A stretch of DNA of 21,610 nucleotides from Acrasis kona (taxonomy: Eukaryota; Heterolobosea; Eutetramitea; Acrasida; Acrasidae), in NCBI GenBank assembly GCA_026419775.2, contig JAOPGA020001398.1, positions 1 through 21,610 on the forward strand, read 5' to 3'. Within the stretch, counting starts at the first letter, position 1. The number at the start of each line of letters is the position of its first letter. The notes under the pieces were generated by a model. It was not told the origin of the DNA. It did no database searches and saw nothing but the letters and a program-made list of their open reading frames with translations. A program made the position numbers and the translations under genes. Of the stretch, positions 1 through 9,592 are shown one piece after another.

Positions 1-3000
1 GCAGCGAGAAGACGCGAAGTCTCGGAATCTGTTGAGTGCTTGTTACAAGCGGTAAGCACATATGAAGATGCGTTTTTCAGCAGTGAGTTGTCAATCATGT
101 GCAGATTAGCGGAGTAAAGCAAATTGCACGAGTTCACCAGATAAGAGTTTACACAATTTGTGTGAGAAATTCGTGTTTTGGACATAGCTGGGTGGACATG
201 CAACCGGTTAGCAAGCTGGATGTCAATGAATCGTTGCTTGGTGGTGGCGAAGAGATGGGGATCAGTGTTGGAGTTTAAGGACTTGTGAAGCCCAACAAAA
301 ACTTCAGTTTTGATCAAGGTGGAGGGATGACCAAGCCCATATCCACCTCTATTTGTTGGAGCAAAAAGGAACAGTCTACCCATGTTTTTTCTCCGTATCC
401 CGCAATGTCAATAAATAAAGAGGATACCAAACTATCTAGCTGCTGGAGTTGTGTGAAATTCCAGCAGAAACAATCTGCAGCGTAAGTTATAGTCGGAATA
501 ATAATGGTATTCACGGCCATAATGAGCTGGTTGATGGGGAGAAAGTGGTTCTTGAGCTTTTCAAATTTTTTTCTGACTTGAGAGGTGATATGGTCAATGT
601 GGCCAGAATGAGAACCGTCAGCAGAGAAGTGAGCGCCGAGGTAGCGTATGGGTTCTTGCGGAGGAAGAGACACAATGGGTTTACCATCAATGAGTATGGA
701 TGGTGGTGTGGTTGTATTAAAACCATGGGTGTTTGAGCAGAGAAATGTTTTAGAGGCATTAATCTCTAGACCGGTACCGTTTATAGCCTCTAATAATGCA
801 TCTATTAGCATCTGCAGATGTAGGGTGCTGTCTGATGCTAGCGCAACATCATCTGCATAGAGAAGAGAAGAGATACAAATGCGGTCGTCGTGAGTGAATT
901 TGTATCCAATGTTCAAAGAGTTAATTTTATCCGCAATTGTATCAACAAAGAAGTTGAACAGGAGTGGTGATAAAATATCACCCTGTCGCACACCTCTGCA
1001 GACTTTGAATTTCTCTGTAATACCAAGACCCGTAATAACATCACTGTAGGCGTCGGAGTAAAGTCCGTTGATCATATCGATAAAATCAATGGGGATACCC
1101 TTGTGACGAAGCGCCAGAAACAGTGATGACTGTGATATAGAGTCAAATGCCTTTGTAAAGTCAATGGTACAAAGGTGGAAAGGTCTGTTGTGGACAGGTG
1201 TCGTCGAGTGCATTGAGGATAGTTTTAATCTTCATGGCACAGCATCGACTTCTCCTAAAACCACCCTGGGAGTCATTGAGGAGATGGTATTCTTCAGTGA
1301 CGTTGGAGAGGAGGGTATTAAGCAATTTGGAGAAGAGCTTATATAAGGTGTTTAACAGAGTGATTTGGCGGAAGTTGTCAATCTTGTACTCTGATCCCTT
1401 TTTGTGTATGAGCCAGATGCGACCTGCTTTCCAAGATGTGGGAACCTGTTTAGAGACCATACAATCATTAAAGATTGATAGGAGGGTTTCCACAATAAGG
1501 GGTGGAGCGTGTTTCCATAACTCATAGGGCACGTTATCGATTCCTGACGCTTTGTTATTTGGAAGCGACAGGAGTGCAGATATCATCTCCTCTCTGTTGA
1601 AAGGTTTGGTGAGGTAATCACATGCTGGAAGTGGTATTTCGGAGGAAGCAGTTGCAGAACGGTAGGAGCAGTTATCAACAGCGAGACCATCCTTTTGGAA
1701 AGTATCCATATTTTCGTGGACGGATCGCAGGACGAACTTCGGATCAAAGGAGACGGCTCCAGAGTGGTCGATAAGCGCTGTGAGAGTGGGAGTCCTGGCT
1801 GTTGAATTGATGTGACGAAACCACTTCTTTCGGTTATGAAAGAAGTTCCGGTTTCTGGTCTTTATACCATTTATGCGCCTCTCTTTAGTTTCACACTGAA
1901 TGGTGGCAACTAATTCCTCAGCAGATACTTTGACATAATTGTCGGCGTCGAGAGCGAGATCATCATCCATCTGCAGTTCACTAGTAGAGCTGTCAATATC
2001 AAACATGTCGTTTAATATTTGGTCACGTTCGCGTTGGGCAAAACGGAGTGCTTTTCTAGCTTTCCTCACATTCTTACTTTCGAATATGTCTGGTTTCGGT
2101 GATTTGATACCAAAGACCTCTGTGGCACATTTGAGTAAGTGGTCAATGAGGTGGCTACTTCTTACTTCCACCGATAGTGATTGAGGGGCCTCATAGACTT
2201 CGGCGAGGAGTTCATATTCATTCCATTTTTCGGTGAAACCACTGATGTCATCTGAAATATCTGGGAAGTCAAATCTGATGAGAGGAGATGGCTTTTTTCG
2301 GACAGACGAAATTCTGGTAGAAATATCAACGGTGACTAACCGGTGGTCAGTATGAACAAATTCTTGTGAATTTGTATCATAGCGCGTGACTTCCGAGATG
2401 GTAGCTTTGGAGCCGATGAAGTAGTCAATTCTACTTTTAGCGCAAGACCTGTGGTTAATAGGATAAGTAAAACGACGATTGGATCGAAATACTGATTCGA
2501 TATCGATGAGGTCGAATTTGTCCATGAAAGACAGAATTGCAGAAGAGGGACTGCGGTTTGTGTCTTCAGAGTCGCCGTGGTGGATGATATCATTCCAGTC
2601 GCCTCCAAAAATGGAAATAGATGAAGAGGTGAAGCGTTTCTCCATGAAGGGTTCAAGCTTCTCAAGTAGCAATGAGGTGCAGTTGTTATGTGAGGGGTCG
2701 CCATATATGTTTGAGAGCAGTACCGGGGTGGACGGATTGGCTCTTGTGCGGAGTTCCACCACTAGAAGACGCGGGACCTCTATAAGAACACGGTAGTTGG
2801 CAATAATATCTTTGGAGATAATAATGAACGTGCCACTTCGCTTGTTAGTGTCATCGGCGCAGTGGAGGAATATCTTGTTATTGTTAAGGAAGTAACTAGA
2901 TATTAGTGATGGAGCGGGGCTGCTGGAACAAAAACCTAGGTCCTGTCCGATAAGGATGTTGATGTTGAAACGGACCATGAGGTTGTTCACAAATCTAAAC

Positions 3001-3083
3001 TTGCTGAGGAGACTGCACGTATTGAGTTGAGCAATACGAAGTTTAGCAGACAGTCTAAGGTGGCGGGACTTCTTGTACTTCAT
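1..3083 (-). pseudogene. LINE ORF2: APE-type endonuclease and reverse transcriptase, two frameshifts, C-terminus off window
   Basis: ORF2 nicks target DNA and reverse-transcribes the element RNA there. The first 640 codons (3083-1161) hold an APE/EEP endonuclease: N21 in AQLNTCSLLSKF, GGDWND at 160-165, SRIDYF near 217-222 and TDHR at 245-248. The RT fingers follow: KASGIDNVPYE at 511-521, WLIHKKG, FRQITLLN, SQGGFR at 605-610. A frameshift at about 1165-1213 moves the palm to another frame: DFTKAFDS, GVRQGDILSPLLFN, catalytic YADDVALAS, INASKT. A second shift at the T6 run 385-390 leads to PTNRGGYGLGHPS and a frame that stays open to base 1, where an RNase H or Cys/His tail may follow. The usual Gln-Glu of the endonuclease active site reads Gln-Asp (Q47-D48). 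Both shifts could be decay or assembly errors. Confidence 0.9.
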
Positions 3084-4282
3084 TTGTAGAAGTGGGTTTC
3101 ACGCCTACCGCGTGAGTAGTTAGAGACGCGACGAGGGTAAAGGTCACATTCAGAGTCGGACTTGTTGGCGCAGGAGTGTCTGTCTTCAAAGACAATTTCT
3201 TTGTTGTAGTTGTTGTCGCGCCAGCGTTTGGGTGGAGGAGAGCGGATGGAGTTGTTCAGGGATCTGGATAGTGATGCCATATCCTCACGGAAAGAGCCAA
3301 TAGCGGAGACAACATCCGCTAGTGAGGCCTCTAGAGATCTATTGACCTCTGACGAATATCCAGTCGAGCGAATTGGTGTGGCAGGATCCGAGAATTGTTG
3401 TGCTGGTTCCAACAAGGTTACAGGTGGGGTAGGAAGAGTGGCCTGGTTAGATACAACTGTGGCGAAGGTGCGCTCAATTTGGGCGCTTCCAGAAGAGGCC
3501 GCGGTGGCAGGTGGGGGTACCACAGCATTCTTGTCCTTCTCGCTGCTATTGTTGTTGTTGCTCTTTTTTTTGTTGTTCTTCTTGTTGCTCTTCTTATCGT
3601 TAGTTTGGCCGATGGTATCGTTACTCTGTTTTGAGGCCTTATCNCTCTCGTTCTGTGCAATACCGGTTGCAGCCTTCTTGTCGTGGCGTTTGCGGTAGTG
3701 ACGGCGGCCATTTTTCTTCTTGGCAACTACTTCAGTAAAACCGTCGTCCACTAAGGGTTGGATAGTAGGCTTTATAGTTTTCGGGGCTACACGAGGNGTA
3801 CGAACGCCAGGGGCCGAAGAGGGGGTGACGGTGGCACCAATGGAGGACCAACGAGCATGAGTGGTGGCTTCATAATGGTCGTCGACACTGGAGACTTCAA
3901 CAGTGAAGCCAGTCGCTTGGTGGGTGGTGGCAAGGTAGGATAAGCGAACCCGGAAGCGCTTGATGGTTGCAGATTCCAGAACCGAGCGAATGCGTGAGAT
4001 GGTGGTGGAGTGGGGGCAGGCGAAGGACATTTTGAAAATGTGCTTTCCATGAGAGGCCGGGTTGAAAGTGAGCTCCGAATGCGCAGGTTTGTTTGAGTGT
4101 ACAAAATCAGCAAGGGCTGATTTGGATGATTCGGAAGCGGTACCGTTAGAAGTGTACACCATGAGGTACCTGTGGGATTTGTTGTGGCGGCCATCAAAGA
4201 AGAAGACATTGTCATCATCAAGATAGACGGCTTTGTTTAAGAGGAGGGTCCAAGAAGAACAATGGAGGAAAGTCTGGTCCAA
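3080..4282 (-). CDS. LINE ORF1 protein (probably N-terminally truncated)
   Basis: About 400 codons upstream of the endonuclease/RT frame, the position and size of a LINE ORF1 protein, which binds element RNA and acts as chaperone in the ribonucleoprotein. No zinc knuckle (CCHC) is visible. The middle is strongly basic: residues about 184-200 include KKKNGRRHYRKR, and residues about 228-249 are a Lys/Asn/Ser low-complexity run. The C-terminal third is Ser/Pro/Arg-rich. The open frame begins with TTG at 4282 and the first ATG is at 4162 (residue 41), so the true N-terminus is probably missing. Ns at 3797 and 3644 give unknown residues near 162 and 213. The stop TGA (3082-3080) overlaps the ORF2 ATG (3083-3081) as ATGA. 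Confidence 0.75.
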   Translation of the reverse strand: MDQTFLHCSSWTLLLNKAVYLDDDNVFFFDGRHNKSHRYLMVYTSNGTASESSKSALADFVHSNKPAHSELTFNPASHGKHIFKMSFACPHSTTISRIRSVLESATIKRFRVRLSYLATTHQATGFTVEVSSVDDHYEATTHARWSSIGATVTPSSAPGVRXPRVAPKTIKPTIQPLVDDGFTEVVAKKKNGRRHYRKRHDKKAATGIAQNEXDKASKQSNDTIGQTNDKKSNKKNNKKKSNNNNSSEKDKNAVVPPPATAASSGSAQIERTFATVVSNQATLPTPPVTLLEPAQQFSDPATPIRSTGYSSEVNRSLEASLADVVSAIGSFREDMASLSRSLNNSIRSPPPKRWRDNNYNKEIVFEDRHSCANKSDSECDLYPRRVSNYSRGRRETHFYK

Positions 4283-4629
4283 TAGAAACTAAAGGCTCTG
4301 CTTTTTGCTTTACAACAACATCAAGTACAAAAAGTTCATTAGACAACATGAGAGCAAGGGAATTGATCACAGAATGTGTGACAGATTTAGCAAGAATCAT
4401 CAGTCAAATATGGAAAACTATCTTCAAGAAGCAGCTCATTATGGCAAATCTAACATCACTGTCAATGTTGCCACTTACCATTTAGCATACTGGTACAAGC
4501 GAATTACCAAGGCCTCTAAGCTACATTATTCAAAAGATTTAATTTTACAAAGATCTTTAAATTCCGTTCAAGCATTTTTATAAGACATTGCCCCAATCAC
4601 TAAAAAGGTGTCTGCTTTAACGTTCTATG

Positions 4630-4643
4630 AAACTAATGTAGTA
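4630..4643 (+). repeat. Target-site duplication, left copy, of the SINE
   Basis: AAACTAATGTAGTA matches AAACTAATGTTGTA at 4780-4793 in 13 of 14 positions. The single difference changes GTA to GTT, synonymous for valine in the interrupted reading frame. Confidence 0.7.
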
Positions 4644-4782
4644 CAGATTTTTAATTAAATTTGCAATTTTTACGCCAACTTGGCTCAGCCTGTATTTTAC
4701 TTGGTTGCCGGTTGGTAGTCGCAGGTTCAATAAGCAGCTACCACAAAAATTGGATGAAGGGAGTGCTGATGTAAAAAAAAAA
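4644..4782 (+). mobile_element. tRNA-like SINE insertion (about 139 bp) with A10 tail
   Basis: The element lies between two 14-bp copies of a target-site duplication (4630-4643 and 4780-4793, one mismatch) and ends in ten A (4773-4782). Its body has RNA polymerase III internal-promoter-like boxes: TGGCTCAGCCTG at 4681-4692 (A box, one deviation from consensus) and GGTTCAATAA at 4724-4733 (B box), start-to-start 43 nt, as in a tRNA gene. T-stem pairing is poor and no full cloverleaf forms, as expected of a SINE head rather than a working tRNA. About 30 bp of A/T-rich sequence precede the tRNA-like part. The transposition machinery would be supplied by a LINE; I see no shared 3' tail with the LINEs here. 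No second copy was noticed in the window. Confidence 0.65.
4681..4733 (+). promoter_or_regulatory. Pol III A-box/B-box-like internal promoter of the SINE
   Basis: The A-box-like motif TGGCTCAGCCTG starts at 4681 and the B-box-like GGTTCAATAA at 4724. Both resemble the split internal promoter of tRNA genes. Whether it is active cannot be seen. Confidence 0.5.
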
Positions 4783-4793
4783 CTAATGTTGTA
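4780..4793 (+). repeat. Target-site duplication, right copy, of the SINE
   Basis: AAACTAATGTTGTA follows directly on, and shares A residues with, the A10 tail. It pairs with 4630-4643 and rejoins the interrupted plus-strand reading frame. Confidence 0.7.
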
Positions 4794-4919
4794 AGCTTTT
4801 TAAAATTAGAATTACTGAAGGTTGTATGCTAGTGTAGAGGTTTACATAATATAAAGAGGAGGCTTGGGCATTTTGTAAGGTTGGGCCAATGTTTACAAAA
4901 CCAAATCAGGAGGCTTTGG

Positions 4920-5157
4920 TTGACGGCGCGAAGTAAGAGACGTTACTACAACAAGAGGCATAAGTTCTCACAGAAGACTTACACCTGGGTACCAATCCAC
5001 TACCTTACCAGGTATAAGAAACCACCAACCTCAACCCCACCGAAAACCTCTAATTAATTACCCAAACAATCTAAACCGGCATCCCCTGCTCTCTCCTGGG
5101 TTGAAGCTATAACACCACCACACCTCCGCACACCTCCACCCACATTGAAAACAAAAA
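4920..5157 (+). pseudogene. C-terminal remnant of LINE ORF1
   Basis: One frame reads basic sequence (TARSKRRYYNKRHKFSQK, then YLTRYKKPPTSTPPKTSN) to a TAA at 5053-5055. It then continues in the same frame through LPKQSKPASPALSWVEAITP up to the ORF2 start region near 5157. Basic, proline-rich C-termini directly before an endonuclease frame are typical of LINE ORF1. The in-frame stop makes it a remnant. Its start is not visible; bases 4833-4919 show nothing I can interpret. Confidence 0.45.
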
Positions 5158-7160
5158 ATGTGTTCAGAACTCCCCACCCTCCAACACAGTTTTGAAAAAC
5201 TCGGCTACATATGTTTAGGACATGGACTAACAAACAAAAAGAAACATGGAGTGATCATGAAAAAGAGATTCCGAAACAATGTAATTACTGTCTCCCAGAA
5301 GAACTCTACGTACAAAGGTCGAGCAGTATGTATTTTGGTTAACCTTAAACTCCACCCTACCACCATTGTCTGTGCATACCTCCCCACAAGCCATACCAGT
5401 ACAACCTCAAACCAAGAATCATTGGAAATTGAACAAGAAATCTTCGTGGAGTGCACAGGAGCACGTTTGAAAAGACATGACATTATTATCACGGTGATTT
5501 CAATGTCGAAATTGATGATTTTTTACAACGTGGTCGCCGCCTTACCAATCTGATGGACAAATTCCACCTCTCTTCGGCAACAACCTCGCCCACATTCACG
5601 GAAAACTGCATGGATAACATTTTATACGGCATATCGAACGTAACAGCAGTTACTTCTAGAGTATTAAATTTGTGCAAGGTCATCACATTTCATGACTCTG
5701 ACCACCAACCGATACTCCTCACATACACGGTCTTAGATAAATGCATTGGTGATAAACTCATACGGTTTCCCTTTACCAAAAAAACGTCGATATTTTACAC
5801 AATACCGCGTCTGAGAACATACAATTATCGGAGGACACCACTCTCAAAGACATTCACCAAGCGTACTCCTGTGCACTCCACGAAATGGCAAATGACCTAG
5901 GGAAACAATCACTTAAACCTCGCCCAGCATTCCATTCTGCTCAAATCGAACATTTATACAAGCGAATCAACCGGATCCACACAGTGAAGAGGAAATCAAA
6001 AATTATGCAGTTCCTGGACAAACATTACTCATCTAGGTTGATGAACGACTTGAATCAATACTAGGTATCCCTTTCCTGTCTGATAGTCACAAATCCTGGA
6101 TGGACATTCGCTCCCGCGCCTGTTCAGTTGAAAGGATTCTTCTCAAACAAAAAGATGACCTCCTCAAGACACTGTACTCAACTCATATGGAAGAGATGGA
6201 AACAATGATAAACAACTCCATGAAACAATCCTGGAAATCTCTCAAGGGTTGGGCTCCTACGTTCCTTCTATCTGAATTCCTTATTGACAACAAAGTCTGT
6301 AGGGATAGTCAATGTATCCACGAGTACATCCAAAGCTCCTTCTCAAAAAGATATAACCCACCTGACCACCTCCCACCTATCCCCCAAGAATCAATTGATC
6401 TCCTTCGTCGTACATCAATCCTACCACCCCTCACTTCCTGTCTACTACACCCTCGTCAAACGATATCTATGCTCTCAACTATTAAAGGGGGGGTAACACG
6501 GTACTTCACCAGTTTAAGTAATATTTCGATACCATCTACCGCTTATATGGACTCATGCTTCAATAGTCATGTTAGAAGACTCTTACACTTCCCTCCTACT
6601 TGTCCTACCTACCTCCTCCACAACCCTCGTTCTTGCTATCCCTACCTATAGGTAAAGAAACCATTGTGGATAGTGGGATGATTGATCCCTTCCCCAAGTG
6701 TAATATTCCCCTTCTCAAGGTTACAGTCGATGCCTCTTTCATTAACAACATGGCCCGCTGGTATGGGGATTGTGGTCACCGATCCCTAATCAAATAATAT
6801 CATTCATACTAGAGCACTACAAATCCCTCCATGCGATAGTTCCACACATGCCAAAATTATTGGTGCCATCATTGTCATTAAAGCACTCCCAGCTAATTCA
6901 AGGGTATATGTATTTATTGACAATCAAAACGCAGTAAGGATGAATAAATCTAAATCTGAGCGGACTGGTCATTTTTCAAAAACCTTCCACTACCTGGCGA
7001 CATTTAAAGGCATTGACGCGTCACTTAGCTGGATCAAAGGACATAGTGGAGACAGAGATAACATTCGGGCCGATGCTGAAGGTGACGTTGGTTGTTCATC
7101 TGGCCCCTTTATTCTCCTCACTCGCACAATCATCATAGCACACTCCCCCAGTTTGTAATC
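5158..7160 (+). pseudogene. LINE ORF2 remnant: APE endonuclease, linker, RNase H; no reverse transcriptase
   Basis: The endonuclease is split over two frames: RAVCILVNLKLHPTTIVCAY near 5320-5380, then after a frameshift near 5485 GDFNVEIDDF (GDFN at 5493-5504), CMDNILYG near 5608-5631 and the catalytic SDHQPIL near 5697-5717. The linker continues in a third frame (about 5801-6064, ALHEMANDLGKQSLKPRPAF) and then another (6070-6490, SLKGWAPTF, ending MLSTIKGG, where RT fingers should begin). From about 6715 an RNase H domain appears: VTVDASF, PCDSSTHAKIIGA, VYVFIDNQNAV (6908-6940) and SWIKGHSGDRDNIRADAEGD (7028-7087). Retained D, E/H and D positions resemble active RNase H, but the gene cannot make an ORF2 protein. 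Confidence 0.8.
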
Positions 7161-7304
7161 ATCCACGGTACCCACAACATCAACCCCAACATTCCTCGGC
7201 TAGTCAGAGAATACTATCTTTTCAACATCTTTCCAGAATCATCCAACTCTACAGTCTATGACCCGCCAATTAACGGTTTGTGCGATCTGTTTCTCATTTA
7301 AAAC

Positions 7305-7630
7305 CTACCATAGAGTCAGTGAGAGTTGATTCTTTAATTCCCGATAGGAATATTTGAGCTTTTAAAGCATAAATGCTTAAGAAAAATGCTCAAGAAAAAA
7401 TCAAAATCAAAGAGTTTGGGTTTGTGTCAAAACCGATTTTTAATTTTTTTCTGAAATATTATAGGTTAAAATGCTTAAATATGCATATTCGGAGTTTTCG
7501 TTCTTGGTATTTCAACTTCACCATGGAGTCAATGAGAGTTGATTCTTAAATTCCAGATACGAATATTTGAGCTTTTTAAGCATAAAAGCTTAAGAAAAAA
7601 ATCCAAAAATTGTTATCTTGGGTTCGGGAT
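7305..7630 (-). repeat. Satellite units in reverse orientation (about 1.5 units)
   Basis: Read on the minus strand, this stretch gives the same ~200-bp unit as the array that follows, including GCTCAAATATTC, TATCGGGAATTAAAG, AATCAACTCTC and the ACTCTATGGT segment. Key reverse-strand landmarks lie near 7340-7350 and 7545-7560. Orientation flips somewhere between 7620 and 7665, giving an inverted junction. No coding potential. Confidence 0.8.
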
Positions 7631-7639
7631 GAATTATTT

Positions 7640-9290
7640 TTTTGGTTTTTTCTAGCACTATCACGAATGACTCAAATCACTGACTCAAAGGTAAAGTTGA
7701 AAAGCTGGGGACGAAATTCCAGATACGTATATTTAGGCGTTTTAACCTATATTACTCCAGAATAATTAAAAAATTAATTTCCACCCAAACCCAAGGTTTT
7801 TCATTTTTTATTTTTTTTCTCGAACCATTATGCTTAATAAACTCAAATATTCGTATCGGGAATTTTAAAAGTGACTTATGTTAACTTCTGCTGAAGTTAA
7901 AAAGCTTGTAACAGAAACTCCAGATACGCATATTTGAGCATTCTGACCAATATTACTGCAGAAAAAATTAAAATTTTATTTTGACCCAAACTTTTTAATT
8001 TTTGAATTTCTTTTGAGCTATTATGCTTGGGAAGCTCAAATATTCGTATCGGGAATTTAAGAATCGACTTTCGCTGACTTAAAGACGAAGTTGAAAACCC
8101 AGTGACGAAAACTCCCGATACGTATATATAAGCGTCTTAATCAATATTCCCTCAGGAAAAAATTAAAATTTGATTCCGACATAAACCCAAACTTTTAAAT
8201 TTTTGATTTTTTTATGAGCCATCATGCTTAGGAAGCTCAAATATTCGTATCGGGAATTAAAGAATCAACTCTCACTGACTCTATGGTGAAGTTGAAATGC
8301 CGGTAATAAAAACTCCGAATACGTATATTCGAGCTTTTTGACCTATATTTCTTCAGAAAAAAATTAAAAATTAATTTCTATACAAACCCAAGCTTAACGA
8401 TTTTTGATTTTTTTATGAGCCATCATGCTTAGGAAGCTCAAATATTCGTATCGGGAATTAAAGAATCAACTCTCATTGACTCAAAGGTGAAGTTGAATAG
8501 CTAGGGTCAAAAACTCCGAATACGTATATTCGAGCATTTTAACCTATGTTTCTTCAGAAAAAAATCAAAAATTAATTTTAATATAGACAAGCTTAACGAT
8601 TTTTATTTTTATTATGAGCCATCATGCTTAGGAAGCTCAATTGTTCGTATCGGGAATTAAAGAATCGACTCTCACTGACTCAATGGTGGAATTGATAAGC
8701 TGGCAACAGAAACTCCAGATACGTATATTTAAGCAATCTGACCTAGATAACTCCAGAAAATATTAAAATATTTGTGACAAACCCTAACTTTTTGATTTTT
8801 GAGTTTTTCTTGAGCCATTATTCTTAGTAAGCTTAAATATTCGTATCGGGGATTTAAGAACCGACTATCACCAACTCTAAGGTAAAGTTGCAAAGAAATG
8901 GACGAAAACTCCCGATACGTATATTTGAGCATATTAACCTATATTACCTCATAAAAAATCAAAAGATAATTTTGAACCAAACCCAAGCTTTTTGATTTTT
9001 GATTTTTTCTTAAGCTAGAATGCTTAGGAAGCTCAAATATTCGTATCGGGAGTTTCAAAATCAACCTTCGCTAAGTCAAAGCTGAAGTTGAAAATCTACT
9101 AACAAAAACTGCCGATACGCACATTTGAGCATATTGACCTATATTACTTAATAAAAAATCAAAAATTAATTTCTACCTAAACCCAAGCTTTTTGATTTTT
9201 GATCTTTTATCTGAGTTATTATACTTGAAAAGCTTAAATTTACGTATCGTTTATTTTTTATTCGACTTCCTCTGACATGAGTGAAGTTAA
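7640..9290 (+). repeat. ~200-bp satellite array, about eight units, each made of two imperfect inverted halves
   Basis: CGTATCGGG (or a close variant) recurs at 7852, 8045, 8246, 8447, 8646, 8842, 9042 and 9243, spacings 193, 201, 201, 199, 196, 200 and 201 bp. Within each unit, AAGCTCAAATATTCGTATCG is mirrored about 75-80 bp later by an imperfect reverse complement such as CGAATACGTATATTCGAGCT. The flanking A/T-rich tracts (GATTTTTTTATGAGCC and TTCAGAAAAAAATTAAAA) mirror each other too. The unit is therefore a ~100-bp sequence alternating in orientation. The unit starting near 8246 is very like the next one at 8447. No ORF of note. The array could form hairpins when single-stranded. Whether it is a MITE-derived, centromeric or other satellite cannot be told from one copy. 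Confidence 0.85.
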
Positions 9291-9581
9291 ACCTAACATC
9301 ACCATTTATTGATAACACATCAGTAAAATTCATTTTTAACAGAATTTACACTTTAGAGAGCAAATACAGTCAATTTTAATTGGCGGAAAAAGTGGTAGTT
9401 AATAATGCTAATTCTATAAAATATAGTAACAACCACCGGTAATCTATCAAATAGTGGTAACTACCAGGGGTATTAACATAATAGTGGTAACTACCAGGGG
9501 TATTACCATAAATTCCAATTTTTAAATTGACAAGTTAACTTCATTTTTAGTGTAATTATTTAAAGGGTTAATAAATGATTT
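9291..9581. other. A/T-rich spacer without visible genes
   Basis: No coding frame or RNA gene is visible. It contains the tandem 30-bp repeat listed separately and ends at the target-site duplication of a LINE insertion. Confidence 0.6.
9451..9510 (+). repeat. 30-bp tandem duplication
   Basis: Two head-to-tail 30-bp copies (9451-9480, 9481-9510) beginning ATAGTGGTAACTACCAGGGG differ at a single base (29/30). A shorter related segment, with AACCACCGGTAATCTATCAA, lies directly upstream. It looks like a recent minisatellite duplication. Confidence 0.9.
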
Positions 9582-9592
9582 AATTCTTAATA
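9582..9592 (+). repeat. Target-site duplication, left copy, of a LINE insertion
   Basis: AATTCTTAATA matches AATTCTTAGTA at 10582-10592 in 10 of 11 positions, exactly 1000 bp apart. The two flank a poly(A)-ended LINE fragment. Confidence 0.65.

Larger units (their letters stand above)
1..4287 (-). mobile_element. LINE (non-LTR retrotransposon) copy, minus strand, 3' end beyond the window
   Basis: Two long minus-strand frames in the order ORF1 (nucleic-acid-binding type) then ORF2 (APE endonuclease plus reverse transcriptase) define a LINE. The 3' end lies left of base 1. The right end is placed near 4287 because ORF1 has no ATG at its open start (TTG at 4282, TAG just upstream) and because the bases beyond read better as an unrelated plus-strand coding remnant. 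This fits a copy 5'-truncated on insertion, the usual LINE behaviour. ORF2 carries two frameshifts, so the copy looks inactive unless these are assembly errors; two N bases (3644, 3797) lie in ORF1. I cannot assign a clade with confidence. Confidence 0.9.
4288..4832 (+). pseudogene. Unrecognised plus-strand gene remnant split by a LINE and a SINE
   Basis: Three pieces read as one decayed coding region. From about 4290 one frame gives a helical stretch (RELITECVTDLARIISQIWK). Near 4420-4440 the frame shifts to one reading AHYGKSNITVNVATYHLAYW and on to an in-frame TAA at 4581. The same frame resumes with KKVSALTFYETN until the SINE. If the SINE and one target-site copy are skipped, the frame runs on through the second copy as NVVSFLKLELLKVVC to TAG at 4830-4832. 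The LINE to the left appears to have removed or separated the 5' part. I recognise no family. The coherence across the SINE junction is the main evidence that this was once a gene. Confidence 0.5.
4910..7300 (+). mobile_element. Second LINE copy, plus strand, decayed, reverse transcriptase core deleted
   Basis: From left to right: a basic ORF1 remnant, an APE endonuclease, a linker region, the very start of an RT fingers segment and then directly an RNase H domain. The RT palm (no YADD, no RQGD motif) is absent, and there is too little room for it between about 6490 and 6715. At least four frameshifts occur. The sequence differs from the minus-strand LINE at 1-4287 (standard GDFN endonuclease motif instead of GGDWND), so it belongs to another family. 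It runs into the satellite array at about 7305. Confidence 0.8.

Noticed and set aside
3210-3698. Plus-strand 162-codon open frame with a Leu-rich run resembling membrane segments.
   Set aside because: It is the antisense shadow of the Lys/Asn-rich region of LINE ORF1.
4674-4745. A functional tRNA gene at the A/B-box motifs.
   Set aside because: The T stem does not pair and no cloverleaf forms. The A10 tail and target-site duplication favour a SINE.
7305-9290. CRISPR-like array because of the regular spacing.
   Set aside because: Units are ~200 bp of continuous similarity without unique spacers, in a eukaryotic setting; this is satellite DNA.
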